DNA from: Saccharum officinarum
Lineage: Eukaryota > Streptophyta > Magnoliopsida > Poales > Poaceae
NCBI GenBank assembly: GCA_020631735.1
Contig: CM036221.1
Coordinates: 16,163,381 to 16,227,380, forward strand
DNA: 64,000 nucleotides
Direction: 5' to 3'
Below the pieces are notes generated by a model. It did not search any database and was not told the DNA's origin. It saw only the letters and a list, made by a program, of their open reading frames with translations. A program made the translations under genes and the position numbers. Below, in pieces: positions 22,228 to 34,225 of this stretch (positions are counted from its first letter, which is position 1; each line of letters begins with the position of its first letter).

Positions 22228-22240
22228 GCCCTCCCCCCTT
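22228..22240 (-). other. Polypurine tract of the chromovirus
   Basis: On the element strand it reads AGGGGGGGAGGGC immediately before the 3' LTR (TGTAACACC). This is the plus-strand priming site. Confidence 0.85.
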
Positions 22241-22262
22241 ATAAGAATCTCGTCCCGAGATT

Positions 22263-23735
22263 TTAAGTTACGAACCATTTATCGTAAAAATCTTTATACG
22301 CAGTTTGAAGATATTCTCCCGTTTCCCATGAAGCATCACTCTCATCATGATGGCTCCACTGAATCTTGTAGGCTGTTAACACTCTATTCCGAGTGACTCG
22401 GTCCTTTGCATCCAGAACTCGAACTGGTTGTTCACGATATTCCAAGTCCGCCTTGATCCGAATACCCTGCGGTTCTATTCTCTCTTCCGGAACACGCAGA
22501 CATTTCTTCAACTGGGATACGTGAAAGACGGGAAAGATCGAACTCATCCCTTCTGGCAATCGCAACTTGTACGCCATGGGACCCTTTTTCTCTATGATCT
22601 GGTATGGTCCTATATATCTTGCAGACAGTTTCTCCTTGATTCCAAACCGTTTCTTCTTCATGGGGGTAACCTTCAAATAGACATAGTCACCTACTTGGAA
22701 CTCCAATGGTCTCCTTCTCTTGTCTGCATAACTCTTCTGACGAGACTGTGCAGCTTGCATGTTTTGTTGGATAATATGGACCTTCTTCTCTGCCTCATTT
22801 ACAAAATCAATTCCATAAAACCTTCTTTCTCCAGGCTCTACCCAATTTAACGGTGTCCTGCAATTCCTGCCATATAAAGCTTCAAAAGGTGTCATCTTGA
22901 TACTCTCTTGGTAACTGTTGTTGTAAGTGAATTCTGCCAATGGTAACCAGGATTCCCATGAGCCTCTGGATGACAGTACACAAGCTCTAAGCATATCTTC
23001 AAGTACAGCATTAACTCGTTCTGTCTGCCCGTCTGTCTGTGGATGGTAAGCCGTACTACGAATCAAACTAGTACCCAAACCTTTATGAAGATGTTCCCAA
23101 AAATGAGAGGTAAACTGTGAACCACGATCAGACACGATCATTTTTGGTATACCATGTAATCGGACAATCTCAGCAATATACTTTTCTGCATATTGAGGTG
23201 GTCGGAATGTTGTCTTAACTGGCAGAAAGTGAGCTGTCCTGGTGAGACGATCTACTATTACCCAAATAGAATTATGCCCCTTCTGTGTGGTGGGAAGACC
23301 AGTGATGAAATCCATACTTATATCATCCCATTTCCAATCGGGTACAGACAAGGGTTGCAGAAGTCCTGCAGGTCTCATGTGAAGAGCTTTAACTCTACAA
23401 CACATGTCGCAACGAGCAACGTATGCTGCAATTTCTTTTTTCATCTTAGTCCACCAATAACGGGGTCGCAAATCTTGGTACATCTTACTACTTCCGGGGT
23501 GAATAGATAGCTTGGAATGATGGGTCTCATTCATCAACTTGTTCTTAAGCTCTCTATCCTTAGGTACCACCAGGCGATCCTTAAACCATAACACTCCTTG
23601 GTCATCCAATCGAAAGTGTTTGGTGGGTTCCCTCTTCATCTTCTCTTTGATATGAAAGATTCCCTTATCTGTCTTCTGACCTTCAATGATCTGGTTTTCC
23701 AGAGTACAACTGATCTGAATATTATACAACACAAC
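22263..23735 (-). pseudogene. Chromovirus integrase with C-terminal chromodomain
   Basis: Integrase inserts the cDNA into the genome. The frame holds about 490 residues. In order it shows an HHCC zinc region (HHSKLSIHPGSSKMY..CDMCCRVK), DDE core motifs (WDDISMDFITGLP, IVSDRGSQFTSHFW, HPQTDGQTERVNAVLEDMLR), a GPY/F module (RYIGPYQIIEKKGPMAYKL) and a chromodomain (22266-22439; REQPVRVLDAKDRV, YKIQWSHH, ASWETGEYL). It is open from the stop up to the Copia insertion at 23735. The stated ATG at 23747 lies in the Copia LTR and is not a real start. As a domain it looks intact, but the polyprotein upstream is frameshifted and interrupted. Confidence 0.93.
22266..22439 (-). other. Chromodomain at the integrase C-terminus
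   Basis: About 58 residues. The conserved P-x-R-V-L-D, R-N-x-V, K-I-Q-W and S-W-E blocks match chromoviral chromodomains. In fungal and plant chromoviruses such domains can bind H3 tails methylated at K9 or heterochromatin and direct integration there; binding by this one is inferred. It matters because the first ORF of this family imitates the H3 tail. Confidence 0.82.
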
Positions 23736-25765
23736 TGTGAGGTCCAAATAGGCTAGAGGGGGGTGAATAGCCTAATTAAAACTTCTACAAGAATAACTTA
23801 ACCACGAGTTAGTACGAAAGGTGGCGAAGCAAAAGCACTAGCTCTAACTAATTAAGCAAGCCACCTGCACAAGTCTAGTACAAGGCTATTCACTAAACAC
23901 AACAACAACTATAAGCTAGAAACGAGAAGTAATACGAGAGAAGAGCTTCGAGTGATTATACCGCCGTGAAGAGAAGAGAAATACCAATCAATCAATCATA
24001 CAAGAGAAATCCTCAGGAAGAGAATGACACAAGAATTTATCCCGAGGTTCACTTGCTTCCTGGCAAGCTACTCCCCGTTGTGGCGATACACCCACTTGTC
24101 GGTTCGCGAGCTAATCGACTATCAAGAGTCGAGCCCTCGGCGGGCGCCGCACAACCGCACACAAGATGGGGATCCTCCAAGCCACGAGCTCCACTAGAGT
24201 ATCCAATTTGCGAACTCCCGCGGGGAAGGATCAAGAACCCCTTACAACACTTGGTGAAGGCTCCAACAATCTCCAATTGCGAGCTCAATCACCTCCGCTG
24301 CTCCAAGCCGTCTACCGTGTCGGGAAACACGGAAGAGTAACAAGAAATCCGCAGCAACTCGAAGATCAAGTGCCTCTAGAATGCAACTCTCAAGCAATGC
24401 ACTTGAATCTCACTCAATCTCACTCAAGATGTGCAACTATGCAAAGAGATGTGTGGAGGGGTTGTTCTCTAGCTCAAAGTATGTCTCTAGTTCTCAGAAT
24501 GTGCAAGAGTTGCCCTCAAACCCCGGCCAACGTCTATTTATAACGAAGGGGTACGCAGCTAGCCGTTACAGACGACGCAGCGAAAAACGCACTGACCGGA
24601 CGCTCCGGTCAGGGTGACCGGACGCGTCCGGTCACTACACGACAGCAAGAAACAGTGCGTGTCAGAACTAGCCGTTGCCGTGACCGGACGCGCTGAACCG
24701 ATTGACCGGACGCGACAGTGCCTGCGTCCGGTCGCATTCCAGTATGCTCCCGTTGAGACCGGACGCGTCCGATCGCACATGACCGGACGCGCCGCGCGTC
24801 CGACCGTTACTCCGCTTCGCTCTACCCTTCTGGACGCCTGACCGGACGCTCCGGTTACGTGAGGGACCGGACGCGCCGGTCGCGCGCTCTGGTTCGCTCA
24901 GGAGAACTGACTGGACGCACTGTTGAACTGACCGGACGCCACAGTGCCAGCGTCCGATTAGAGTCCAGTAAGCTCCCTGGATGACCGGACGCATCCGGTC
25001 ATCAGTGACCGGACACGCTGCGCGTCCGATCATCAAACTAAAAACCGCACAGACGCTGAACACTGACCGGACGCGCCCGGTCATGCAGAGACCGCGTCCG
25101 GTCCAGCGTCCGGTCACCTCTGTGACCTCCGTTCGCCTCCGTTTCTTTTCTGACTTTCGGCGCAGTAGAAAATAATCATTTCACTTCTCCAAAAAGCGCC
25201 GAATCCCGCCGAGCAAGCTCGGCGGGAGGGAGAGAGGAACCCAAACCCCTCTCTACCGCTCAAACTCCACCGCCTTCACAAATGTGCTAACACCACCAAG
25301 TGTACACCACCATGTGCATGTGTGTTAGCATTTCACAATCATTTTTCAAGGCGTTATGTTAGCTTTTTACTAGATCCTAATGCATATGCTCAAGACATTG
25401 ATCTAGTGGCACTTGATTCCCGAGCTAACCGTGATTGCCCCTCTTGATAGTCGGCTATGTATCCTAAATCCGGTCAATTACTTCTCTACTCATCTTAGAC
25501 CGGCAAAAGGAAAACCCTATAGTTATACCTTTGCCTTGCGCTCTTAGATCCTTCTCCACTTGATCATCATGTCCTTCCTTTTATGTGCATCTTCACCATG
25601 ATCATCATTTCATGTCCATGCACCATCTCTTTGTGATCTTGTGGCCACCACACCTTGCCACATACACCTTCATCACATGTGTTGCTTATGCCTAACTCAA
25701 AACACTTAACACATGACATTAGCAACTTGGTGTCATTAATTACCAAAACCAAACTTGGGCTTTCA
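23736..25765 (-). repeat. 3' LTR of the Copia element
   Basis: On the plus strand it runs from TGTGAGGTCCAAATAGGCTA to AAACTTGGGCTTTCA (2030 bases). It is nearly identical to 32198-34220; differences are scattered substitutions and short indels. It contains the GACCGGACGC repeat cluster listed separately. Confidence 0.95.
24590..25115. repeat. Cluster of GACCGGACGC palindromic units in the LTR
   Basis: More than a dozen copies of GACCGGACGC or its complement GCGTCCGGTC lie at irregular spacing. Several form perfect inverted repeats such as GACCGGACGCGTCCGGTC. They are very CpG-rich. The same cluster recurs in the other LTR and in the related solo LTR at 51185-51600. Confidence 0.9.
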
Positions 25766-26862
25766 ATCTCCCCTTTTTGGTAATTGATGACAACCATCAC
25801 AAAGATATGAAATGAAATCAATTTTCAATTTCGATAGTATTAGCTCCCCCTACATATGTGCTTCCATGAGTTTGGTTCAATTATGCACATATGTATGGAT
25901 TTGAAATTTGAGAGAGTTACTACTATCAAATTGATGCTAAGGTATATAAAATGGACCTTTGAAGTGTGATACCAATCGGAGTTGCCTTTATATACCATCC
26001 TTAGCATCGATGTAGCTAGACACCACTTGTAATCTATCACTTGTAAAGATCACAAACACTAAAGTACCCCGTGAGATCAACATTATAAGCAAAAGGTGTC
26101 TAGATACCACTTGTAAAGCTACTCTCAACAAATCATCATTCAAGTTCTATTTCTAGCATACACCATTCAATCATGAATATCGAAATTAAACTTTGCAATG
26201 CAACATTTCATCATGTTAATGCACATACAAATGCAATAAATAATCCATGAGCTTGCTCCCCCTACTTATGTGCTCAAATTTAATTTCTCTCCTCCTCACT
26301 ATATTTTTTCTCTCTTTGTGACTTTTCTCTCCCCTGTGACTTTTCTCTCCCTCTTATTATATTTTATTTCCTCTTTGCAATATCTTTGTGACTTTTCTCT
26401 CCCCTTTGTCAACAATCACCAAAAAGGTGCCTAGAATAGGTAATTTAGTGAGAGATAAGTCAATCAATATGAGGGAGTCCAAATTATGGTTCAACCTAGA
26501 TCACTTGCCTAGAATATGTAATTCGGTTTGATCCAAGGACAAGCTTTTTCACACCTCATAAAGTATAAGGGTTATCTTGACCATGTTGAATTACACATCA
26601 TGAGCTCATTTTCTAGATTCAACACTAGGTTTGCAAGCCCACAAACATGTCATATGCTACCACTAGATCAATCAAACATAGAAGCAATAGTGGTACCATA
26701 TATACATCAAAATTATTTGATTTTCATGAATGAGCCTATTTGTCATGCAAATATGTCTATATGTTCTAAACATGTCCTTAGCAAAGTATGAATGATATGC
26801 CAAATAACTTTACCTTGCTATGTTGGAGGAGAGGCATGTCATATAAGAATGTGGGGGTGCAC
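25766..26862 (-). other. Copia PPT and untranslated 3' region
   Basis: The polypurine tract 25766-25780 reads CCAAAAAGGGGAGAT on the element strand. Beyond it lies about 1.1 kb with no long frame on the minus strand. It contains several further pyrimidine-rich PPT-like strings (GCTCCCCCTA at about 25841 and 26253; CTCTCCCC at about 26328 and 26397). SIRE-lineage elements often have an env-like frame or spacer here; I see no frame that supports an env-like protein. Confidence 0.7.
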
Positions 26863-28491
26863 TCATTTCAAGTTGGAGAAGTCAAGTATGTTCAATTCAT
26901 TCTTCATCTTGTAAAATCTCTTTTCATCAAGTGGCTTTGTAAAGATGTCGGCTAGTTGATCTTCGGTGCCAATGCTCTCAATGCTAATATCACCCTTTTG
27001 TTGATGGTCTCTTATGAAGTGATGCCTTATGTCAATGTGCTTGGTTCTTGAATGTTGAACCGGATTTTGTGTCATCTTGATAGCACTTTCATTATCACAA
27101 AACAAAGGCACATTCTTGAATTTAATTCCAAAGTCATTCAAAGTGGCCTTCATCCAAAGCAATTGTGCACAACAACTACCGGCACTAATGTATTCGGCCT
27201 CGGCGGTAGATAGTGCAACACTATTTTGTTTCTTTGATGACCATGAAACAAGAGACCTTCCAAGCAATTGACAAGTGCCACTTGTGCTCATTCTATCAAT
27301 CTTGCATCCACCATAGTCAGAGTCCGAATATCCAATCAACTCAAAATTAGACCCCTTGGGATACCATAATCCAACATCATGAGTGCCCTTTAGATATCTC
27401 AATATCCTCTTGGTTGCTTTCAAGTGACTTTCTCTAGGTGAAGCTTGATATCTTGCACACTTGCATATACTAAACATCACATCCGGCCTAGAAGCGGTGA
27501 CATAGAGCAAACTTCCAATCATGGACCGGTATTGCTTTTGATCTACCATATTTCCACTATTATCAATACCCAATTGATCATTAGAGCCCATTGGTGTGCT
27601 CATTGGCTTAGCATCTTGCAATCCAAACTTCTTGATCATGTCCTTGATGTACTTGCCTTGACTTACAAAAGTACCATTCTTCATTTGCTTGATTTGAAGT
27701 CCAAGGAAGTAACTAAGCTCTCCAATCATAGACATCTCAAACTCATTAGCCATCATATTTCCAAACTCTTCACAAAAGTCTTGGTTAGTTGATCCAAAGA
27801 TAATGTCATCCACATAGATTTGCAACACAAACAAGTCATTTCCAAGCTTCTTGGTGAAGAGAGTGGTGTCAACCTTTCCCATCTTGAACCCTTTAGAGAG
27901 GAGAAAGTCCCTCAACCTCTCATACCATGCTCTAGGTGCTTGCTTCAAACCATACAAAGCCTTCTTTAGCTTGTAAACATGGTCAGGCTTCTTGTCATCT
28001 TCAAAACCGGGAGGTTGCTCAACATAAACTTCTTCATTGATGTAGCCATTTAGAAATGCACTCTTGACATCCATTTGATAGAGCTTGATGTTGTGTGCAC
28101 AAGCATATGCTAATAAGATTCTAATTGCCTCCAATCTTGCAACCGGTGCATATGTCTCTCTAAAGTCAAGACCCTCAACTTGAGTGTATCCTTGTGCTAC
28201 TAATCTTGCTTTGTTCCTTACAACCATGCCATCTTGATCTTGCTTGTTTCTAAAGACCTACTTAGTACCAATCACATTGTAGTTCTTTGGCCTCTCAACA
28301 AGTTTCCAAACTTGATTTCTAGCAAAGTTGTTTAGTTCTTCATGCATGGCATTTACCCACTCGGAATCTTTCAATGCATCTTCTATCTTCTTTGGTTCTT
28401 CTAATGAGACAAATGAGTAATGCTCACAAAATGATGCTAATCTTGATCTAGTTTGAACACCACTTTGAATTCCACCAATGATTTGGTCCAA
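26863..28491 (-). pseudogene. Copia reverse transcriptase and RNase H
   Basis: Frame 28491-26863 is broken by one TAG at 28258, where the family has Trp (GTK-stop-VFRNK). RT shows [39 protein letters not shown] and the catalytic YVDDIIFGS. RNase H shows [25 protein letters not shown] and [15 protein letters not shown]. The C-terminus ends in a typical LADIFTKPL block. Everything is collinear with active Copia pol, so decay is by point mutation. Confidence 0.94.
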
Positions 28492-28743
28492 TGGATGATC
28501 TCTTGCAATACTAGTAGGTTGGAGTATTGGGAGTTGATTGCTTCCACTTGTTTGACCTTAAATTTGAGCTTCATCATGAGAACCACTAGAGCTTGCTTGA
28601 TTTGTATCAATTTGCACACTTTGGTTGATCACATGAATATCATCATCATCAACTTGCATCGGCCTTATATCACCAATGTCTATGTTCTTCATTGCATTTG
28701 ACAATTGATCTCCTCTCACATCATCAAAGTTTTGAGCTTCATT

Positions 28744-30015
28744 TTAAGACCCTTGGGTTTCATCAAACTCAACATCATGAACTTCTTCCAAGGTGCCATT
28801 TGTGAGATTCCAAACTCTATATGATTTGCTTGTGGTAGAATAACCAAGTAAGAACCCTTCATCACATTTCTTTTCAAACTTGCTCAATCTAGTGCCTTTC
28901 TTGAGAATATAGCATTTACAACCAAACACTCTAAAGTATGCAATGTTGGGCTTTCTTCCATTCAATAGCTCATATGGTGTCTTTCCAAGCTTTCCATGGC
29001 AATAGAGACGGTTGCTACAATAGCAAGCCGTATTGATAGCTTCACTCCAAAATGAATGACTAACATTGTATTCACTAAGCATTGATCTAGCCATATCAAT
29101 CAAGGTTCTATTTTTCCTTTCAACTACACCATTGGATTGAGGAGTGTATGTTGGTGAGAATTGATGTCCAATACCAAGATCATCACACAACTCTTCAATT
29201 CTTGTGTTCTTGAACTCACTACCGTTGTCACTTCTAATCTTCTTGATGGTAGTCTCAAACTCATTTTGCACCCTTTTGACAAAAGACTTGAATAGATCAT
29301 AAACATCACTCTTGTCATAAAGAAAGAGCACCCAAGTGTATCTAGTGTAGTCATCCACAATCACAAAGCCATACTTGTTGCCACCAATGCTAGTGTACGT
29401 TGTTGGCCCAAACAAGTCCATGTGCAATAACTCAAATGCCTTTGATGTGCTCATTTCACTTTTACTAGGATGTTAATTTCCAACTTGTTTGCCGGCTTGA
29501 CAAGCACTACATGGTTTATCCTTCTCAAAGGTGACATCCTTCAAGCCTCTAACTAAGTCATGCTTCAAAAGTTTGTTCAATTGTTTCATTCCAACATGAC
29601 CAAGCCTTCTATGCCATAACCAACCCATACTAGATTTACTAAGCAAGCATGATGTTAATTGTGTCTCACTATCATTGAAGTCAACCAAGTATAAGCTACC
29701 ATGTCTAAATCCTTTGAATATCAAGTTTGATCCATCAACACTTATGACTTCAACATCATCACTACCAAATATGCACTTGAAGCCAAGATCACAAAGTTGT
29801 GCCACCGATAAAAGATTGAAATCTAAGCTCTCAACTAGCAACACATTAGATATGCTCATGTCATTTGAGATAGCAATTTTACCAAGCCCCTTGACCTTGC
29901 CTTTCTTGTTGTTGCCAAAAGTGATAGCATCAAAACCACCATTTTGACTTGCATCAATTGAATTGAACATACAAGAGTCTCCGGTCATATGTTGAGTGCA
30001 CCCACTATCAAGCAC
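28744..30015 (-). pseudogene. Copia protease end, pre-integrase zinc region and integrase
   Basis: The frame begins at the retropepsin motif LDSGCTQHMTGD (30015) and continues through the HHCC pre-integrase motif (LWHRRLGHVGMKQLNKL..CSACQAGK). After one TAA at 29473 it enters the integrase core (HMDLFGP, IRSDNGSEF, PQSNGVVERKNRT give D-D-E). The following VFGCKCYIL and GFLLGYSTTSKSYRVWN blocks are usual for Copia. A second TAA at 28744 ends the frame. A Ser/Asp-rich linker (28743-28492, one further stop) leads to RT in the same frame. Confidence 0.93.
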
Positions 30016-30058
30016 CCAATGCCTTCCTCCGGCTTTGTAATTGACCTACAAGACAAGA

Positions 30059-32137
30059 TCAATTCATTTTAGGTACCCAAACTTGTTTGGGTCCTCCAAG
30101 GTTAGAGACTAAGCTCTTTGGTACCCAAATGGCTTTCTTCTTTGAGCCCATCCATGGTGTACCAATAAACTTAGCATGAACACCATTTGTACCCTTGGTA
30201 AGCATATAGAAAGAATTAAACTTGATTGAGGATACATTTGCATTGGATTTCTTGTTCATGCAATGTTGCTCTATGTGACCAACTTGCTTGCAACTTTTGC
30301 AATAGCTACCATTGTTCTTCACAAAACGAGTCTTGTGAGGAGCAAAAGCGGCCTTGCCTTTCTTGGGGTTATAGCCCAATCCCTCTTTGTAGAGAGAAGC
30401 TCTTTGGCTACCCAAGCACATAAGCAAGCGGTCCTCACCACCATAAGCCTTAGCTAATGTGTGATTGAGCTCTTTTACCTTCTTTTTGAGATTTTCATTC
30501 TCAACTATAAGTGTGGGTCACAAGTGAAACCATCACAACTAGATGAGGATGATGTAGATGAGCTACATGAAGGGTTAGTAGGAGAAACAATAATAGGCTT
30601 ATGAAGAGTTTCATCAATTATATCACAAGATATGCCTATGTTGCAAGTTTTAGCTTTCTCAACATTAGTTGGCATGTTTTCACATTTTTCAACTAGAGAG
30701 GAATGAGCTTCTTCAAGCTTAGTGTGAGACTTTTGAAGCTTCTTATGGTCTTCCTTTAGACTCTCATAAGATGCCCTAAGCTCATCAAGTTCTTGCATAA
30801 GGTTTTTCTTTTCCTTAAGCAAGCCCTTGCACTCCTTTTCTAGATTCTTTAAAATGTTGAGTGCAATCTTCTAGCATAGTGATTAGTTCATCTTTAGTGA
30901 ATTCCTCTTCATCACTATCACTATCACTAGCATTATCATGATCACTCTCATCATCGGATGATACCTTAGCGGCCTTAGCCATGAAGCATGATGGAGTGTC
31001 GAAGAGGAAGACCTTCTTTTGGATGGCAATGCTAGCATGTCCCTTCTTCTTGCTCTTGTAGTCATCCTCATCATCACTTGAGGAATCATCACTATCCCAT
31101 GTAGCAACATGAGAATCATTCTTCCTTTTATGAGAGCTCTCCTTCTTCTCTTGCTTCTTCTTTTGCTTCTTTCTCTCCTTCTTGATAGCATCTTCATCAT
31201 CACTATCATAAGGACACTTTGCAATGAGATGGTCCTTGCTATGGCATCTAAAGCATCTCATGGTATGCTCATTCTTCTTGTAAGAGTTCTTCCTCCTTCT
31301 TGCACGAAAGCCCTTCTTCTTCATGAATTTGCCAAATTGTTTGACAAAGAGAGCCATCTTCTCATCAATGTCATCACTATCACAAGAGCTTGAGTCTTCA
31401 TCACTTGATGATCCAATCTTGGATTTGCCCTTGGATGTGGTGGCTTTGAATGCCACACTCTTCTTCTTCTCATCATCCTTCTTCTCATTTTCCTTCTTCT
31501 TCTTCTTTACCAACTCATCCTTCTTATCATCTTCTCTATATGAATCGTCGGTCATCACTTCTTGAAATATTTATTGAGGAGTTGAATCCTTCAATGTAGT
31601 CCTCACTAGCACGGTGATCAATGTATCAAATCTCTTGGGCAAGCTTCTCAAGAACTTCATAGAGAATTGATTGTCCTTGACCTCCTCACCAAGTGCCTTG
31701 AGCTCATTAACAATGACTTGCAACCTATGAAACATCTCCGGTACACTCTCATCATCTTGCATCTTGAAGCTTGAAAATTTTTCTTGCAAGATATATGCTT
31801 TAGCGGTCTTTGTGCCTTCGGTGCCCTCAAATGTTTCTTCTAGCTTGGCCCAAGCATCATGAGCAATCTCTATATTCTTTACTTGCTCAAATGTCTTGTC
31901 ATCTAATGCCTCATGAAGAGCACTAATGGCAATGTCATTGCATTGGAGCTTCTTCTCTTCCACCGGTGTAGGTGCTTCCGGATTAGCAACCTCAAATTTT
32001 GTTTCGGTGACCTTCCACACTTCTCTATTGATTGACTTTAGGTGTGCGGTCATCTTAACCTTCCAATATGCATAATTTGTGCCATCAAAGTGAGGTGCCT
32101 TCTTGGTGTTGTTGATGTGCAAGCTTAATTGAGCCAT
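30059..32137 (-). pseudogene. Copia gag polyprotein (UBN2 domain, zinc knuckle, coiled coil)
   Basis: Translation would start at 32137 with MAQLSLHINNTKKAPHFDG. The N-terminal 185 residues are the gag core (FDGTNYAYWKVKMTAHL; AWAKLEETFEG; LQEKFSSFKMQDDESVPEMF). One in-frame TAA (31571) precedes a Lys/Glu-rich and Ser-rich part with a CCHC knuckle (CFRCHSKDHLIAKCP). A frameshift near 30840 leads to a coiled coil (KKNLMQELDELRASYESLKE). Another near 30510 leads to a second knuckle (CKSCKQVGHIEQHC) and the linker to protease. The acidic Ser-rich spacer is characteristic of SIRE-type gags. Confidence 0.9.
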
Positions 32138-32183
32138 TTCTTTTTCACCGTAGGTTGTTAAGCCTCAAATAAACGGTGCCTCG

Positions 32184-32195
32184 GCTCCGATACCA
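32184..32195 (-). other. Primer-binding site of the Copia element
   Basis: On the element strand it reads TGGTATCGGAGC, two bases after the 5' LTR end, complementary to initiator tRNA-Met. Confidence 0.88.
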
Positions 32196-32197
32196 CT

Positions 32198-34220
32198 TGT
32201 AAGATCCAAATAGGCTAGAGGGGGGTGAATAGCCTAATTAAAACTTCTACAAGAATAACTTAACCACGAGTTAGTACGAAAGGTGGCGAAGCAAAAGCAC
32301 TAGCTCTAACTAATTAAGCAAGCCACCTACACAAGTCTAGTACAAGGCTATTCACTAAACACAACAACAACTATAAGCTAGAAACGAGAAGTAATACGAG
32401 AGAAGAGCTTCGAGTGATTATACTGCCGTGAAGAGAAGAGAAATACCAATCAATCAATCATACAAGAGAAATCCTCGGGAAGAGAATGACACAAGAATTT
32501 ATCTCGAGGTTCACTTGCTTCCCGCAAGCTACTCCCCGTTGTGGCGATACACCCACTTGTCGGTTCGCGAGCTAATCGACTATCAAGAGTTGAGCCCTCG
32601 GCAGGCGCCGCACAACCGCACACAAGATGGGGATCCTCCAAGCCACGAGCTCCACTAGAGTATCCAATTTGCGAACTCCCGCGGGGAAGGATCAAGAACC
32701 CCTTACAACACTTGGTGAAGGCTCCAACAATCTCCAATTGCGAGCTCAATCACCTCCGCTGCTCCAAGCCGTCTACCGTGTCGGGAAACACGGAAGAGTA
32801 ACAAGAAATCCGCAGCAACTCGAAGATCAAGTGCCTCTAGAATGCAACTCTCAAGCAATGCACTTGAATCTCACTCAATCTCACTCAAGATGTGCAACTA
32901 TGCAAAGAGATGAGTGGAGGGGTTGTTCTCTAGCTCAAAGTATGTCTCTAGTTCTCAAAATGTGCAAGAGTTGCCCTCAAACCCCGGCCAACGTCTATTT
33001 ATAACGAAGGGGTACGCAGCTAGCCGTTACAGACGACGCAGCGAAAAACGCACTGACCGGACGCTCGGTCAGGGTGACCGGACGCGTCCGGTCACTACAC
33101 GACAGCAAGAAACAGTGCGTGTCAGAACTAGCCGTTGCCGTGACCGGATGCGCTGAACCGATTGACCGAACGCGACAGTGCCCGTGTCTGGTCGCATTCC
33201 AGTATGCTCCCGTTGAGACCGGACGCGTCCGATCGCACATGACCGGACGCGCCACGCGTCCGACCGTTACTCCGCTTCGCTCTACCCTTCTGGACGCCTG
33301 ACCGGACGCTCCGGTTACGTGAGGGACGGACGCGCCGGTCGCGCGCTCTAGTTCGCTCAAGAGAACTGACCGGACGCGCTATTGAACTGACCGGACGCCA
33401 CAGTGCCAGCGTCCGATTAGAGTCCAGTAAGCTCCTTGGATGACCGGACGCATCCGGTCATCAGTGACCGAACACGCTGCGCGTCCGATCATCAAACTGA
33501 AAACCGCACAGACGCTGAACACTGACCGGACGCGTCCGGTCATGCAGAGACCGCGTCCGGTCCAGCGTCCGGTCACCTCTGTGACCTCCGTTCGCCTCCG
33601 TTTCTTTTCCGACTTTCGGCGCAGTAGAAAATAAGCATTTCACTTCTCCAAAAAGCGCCGAATCCCGCCTCGCAAGCTCGGCGGGAGGAGAGAGGAACCC
33701 AAACCCCTCTCTACCGCTCAAACTCCACCGCCTTCACAAATGTGCTAACACCACCAAGTGTACACACCATGTGCATGTGTGTTAGCATTTCACAATCATT
33801 TTCAAGGCGTTATGTTAGCTTTTTACTAGATCCTAATGCATATGCTCAAGACATTGATCTAGTGGCACTTGATTCCCGAGCTAACCGTGATTGCCCCTCT
33901 TGATAGTCGGCTATGTATCCTAAATCCGGTCAATTACTTCTCTACTCATCTTAGACCGGCAAAAGGAAAACCCTATAGTTATACCTTTGCCTTGCGCTCT
34001 TAGATCCTTCTCCACTTGATCATCATGTCCTTCCTTTTATGTGCATCTTCACCATGATCATCATTTCATGTCCATGCACCATCTCTTTGTGATCTTGTGG
34101 CCACCACACCTTGCCACATACACCTTCATCACATGTGTTGCTTATGCCTAACTCAAAACACTTAACACATGACATTAGCAACTTGGTGTCATTAATTACC
34201 AAACCAAACTTGGGCTTTCA
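32198..34220 (-). repeat. 5' LTR of the Copia element
   Basis: On the plus strand it runs from TGTAAGATCCAAATAGGC to AAACTTGGGCTTTCA (2023 bases), close to the 3' LTR. The GACCGGACGC cluster lies at about 33050-33580; several CpGs there have become TpG or CpA relative to the other LTR (for example TGACCGGATGCGC at 33142). Confidence 0.95.
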
Positions 34221-34225
34221 ACAAC

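Larger units (their letters stand above)
23736..34220 (-). mobile_element. SIRE/Maximus-like Copia retrotransposon, full length but decayed
   Basis: It has two LTRs (23736-25765 and 32198-34220), target duplication ACAAC (23731-23735 and 34221-34225), PBS (32184-32195), PPT (25766-25780) and the Copia order gag, protease, integrase, RT, RNase H on the minus strand. It is inserted between RNase H and integrase of the chromovirus. Gag and pol carry several in-frame stops and a few frameshifts. Lineage is judged from gag (FDGTNYAYWKVKMTAHL), the long LTR and overall size. Confidence 0.93.

Noticed and set aside
24559..25175. Frames made of TGRVRS/DRTRPV repeats
   Set aside because: They are translations of the GACCGGACGC palindrome cluster, equally open on both strands, inside a Copia LTR.
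25781..26862. Env-like ORF of a SIRE element
   Set aside because: No long minus-strand frame and no signal-peptide or membrane pattern was found between RT/RNase H and the PPT.
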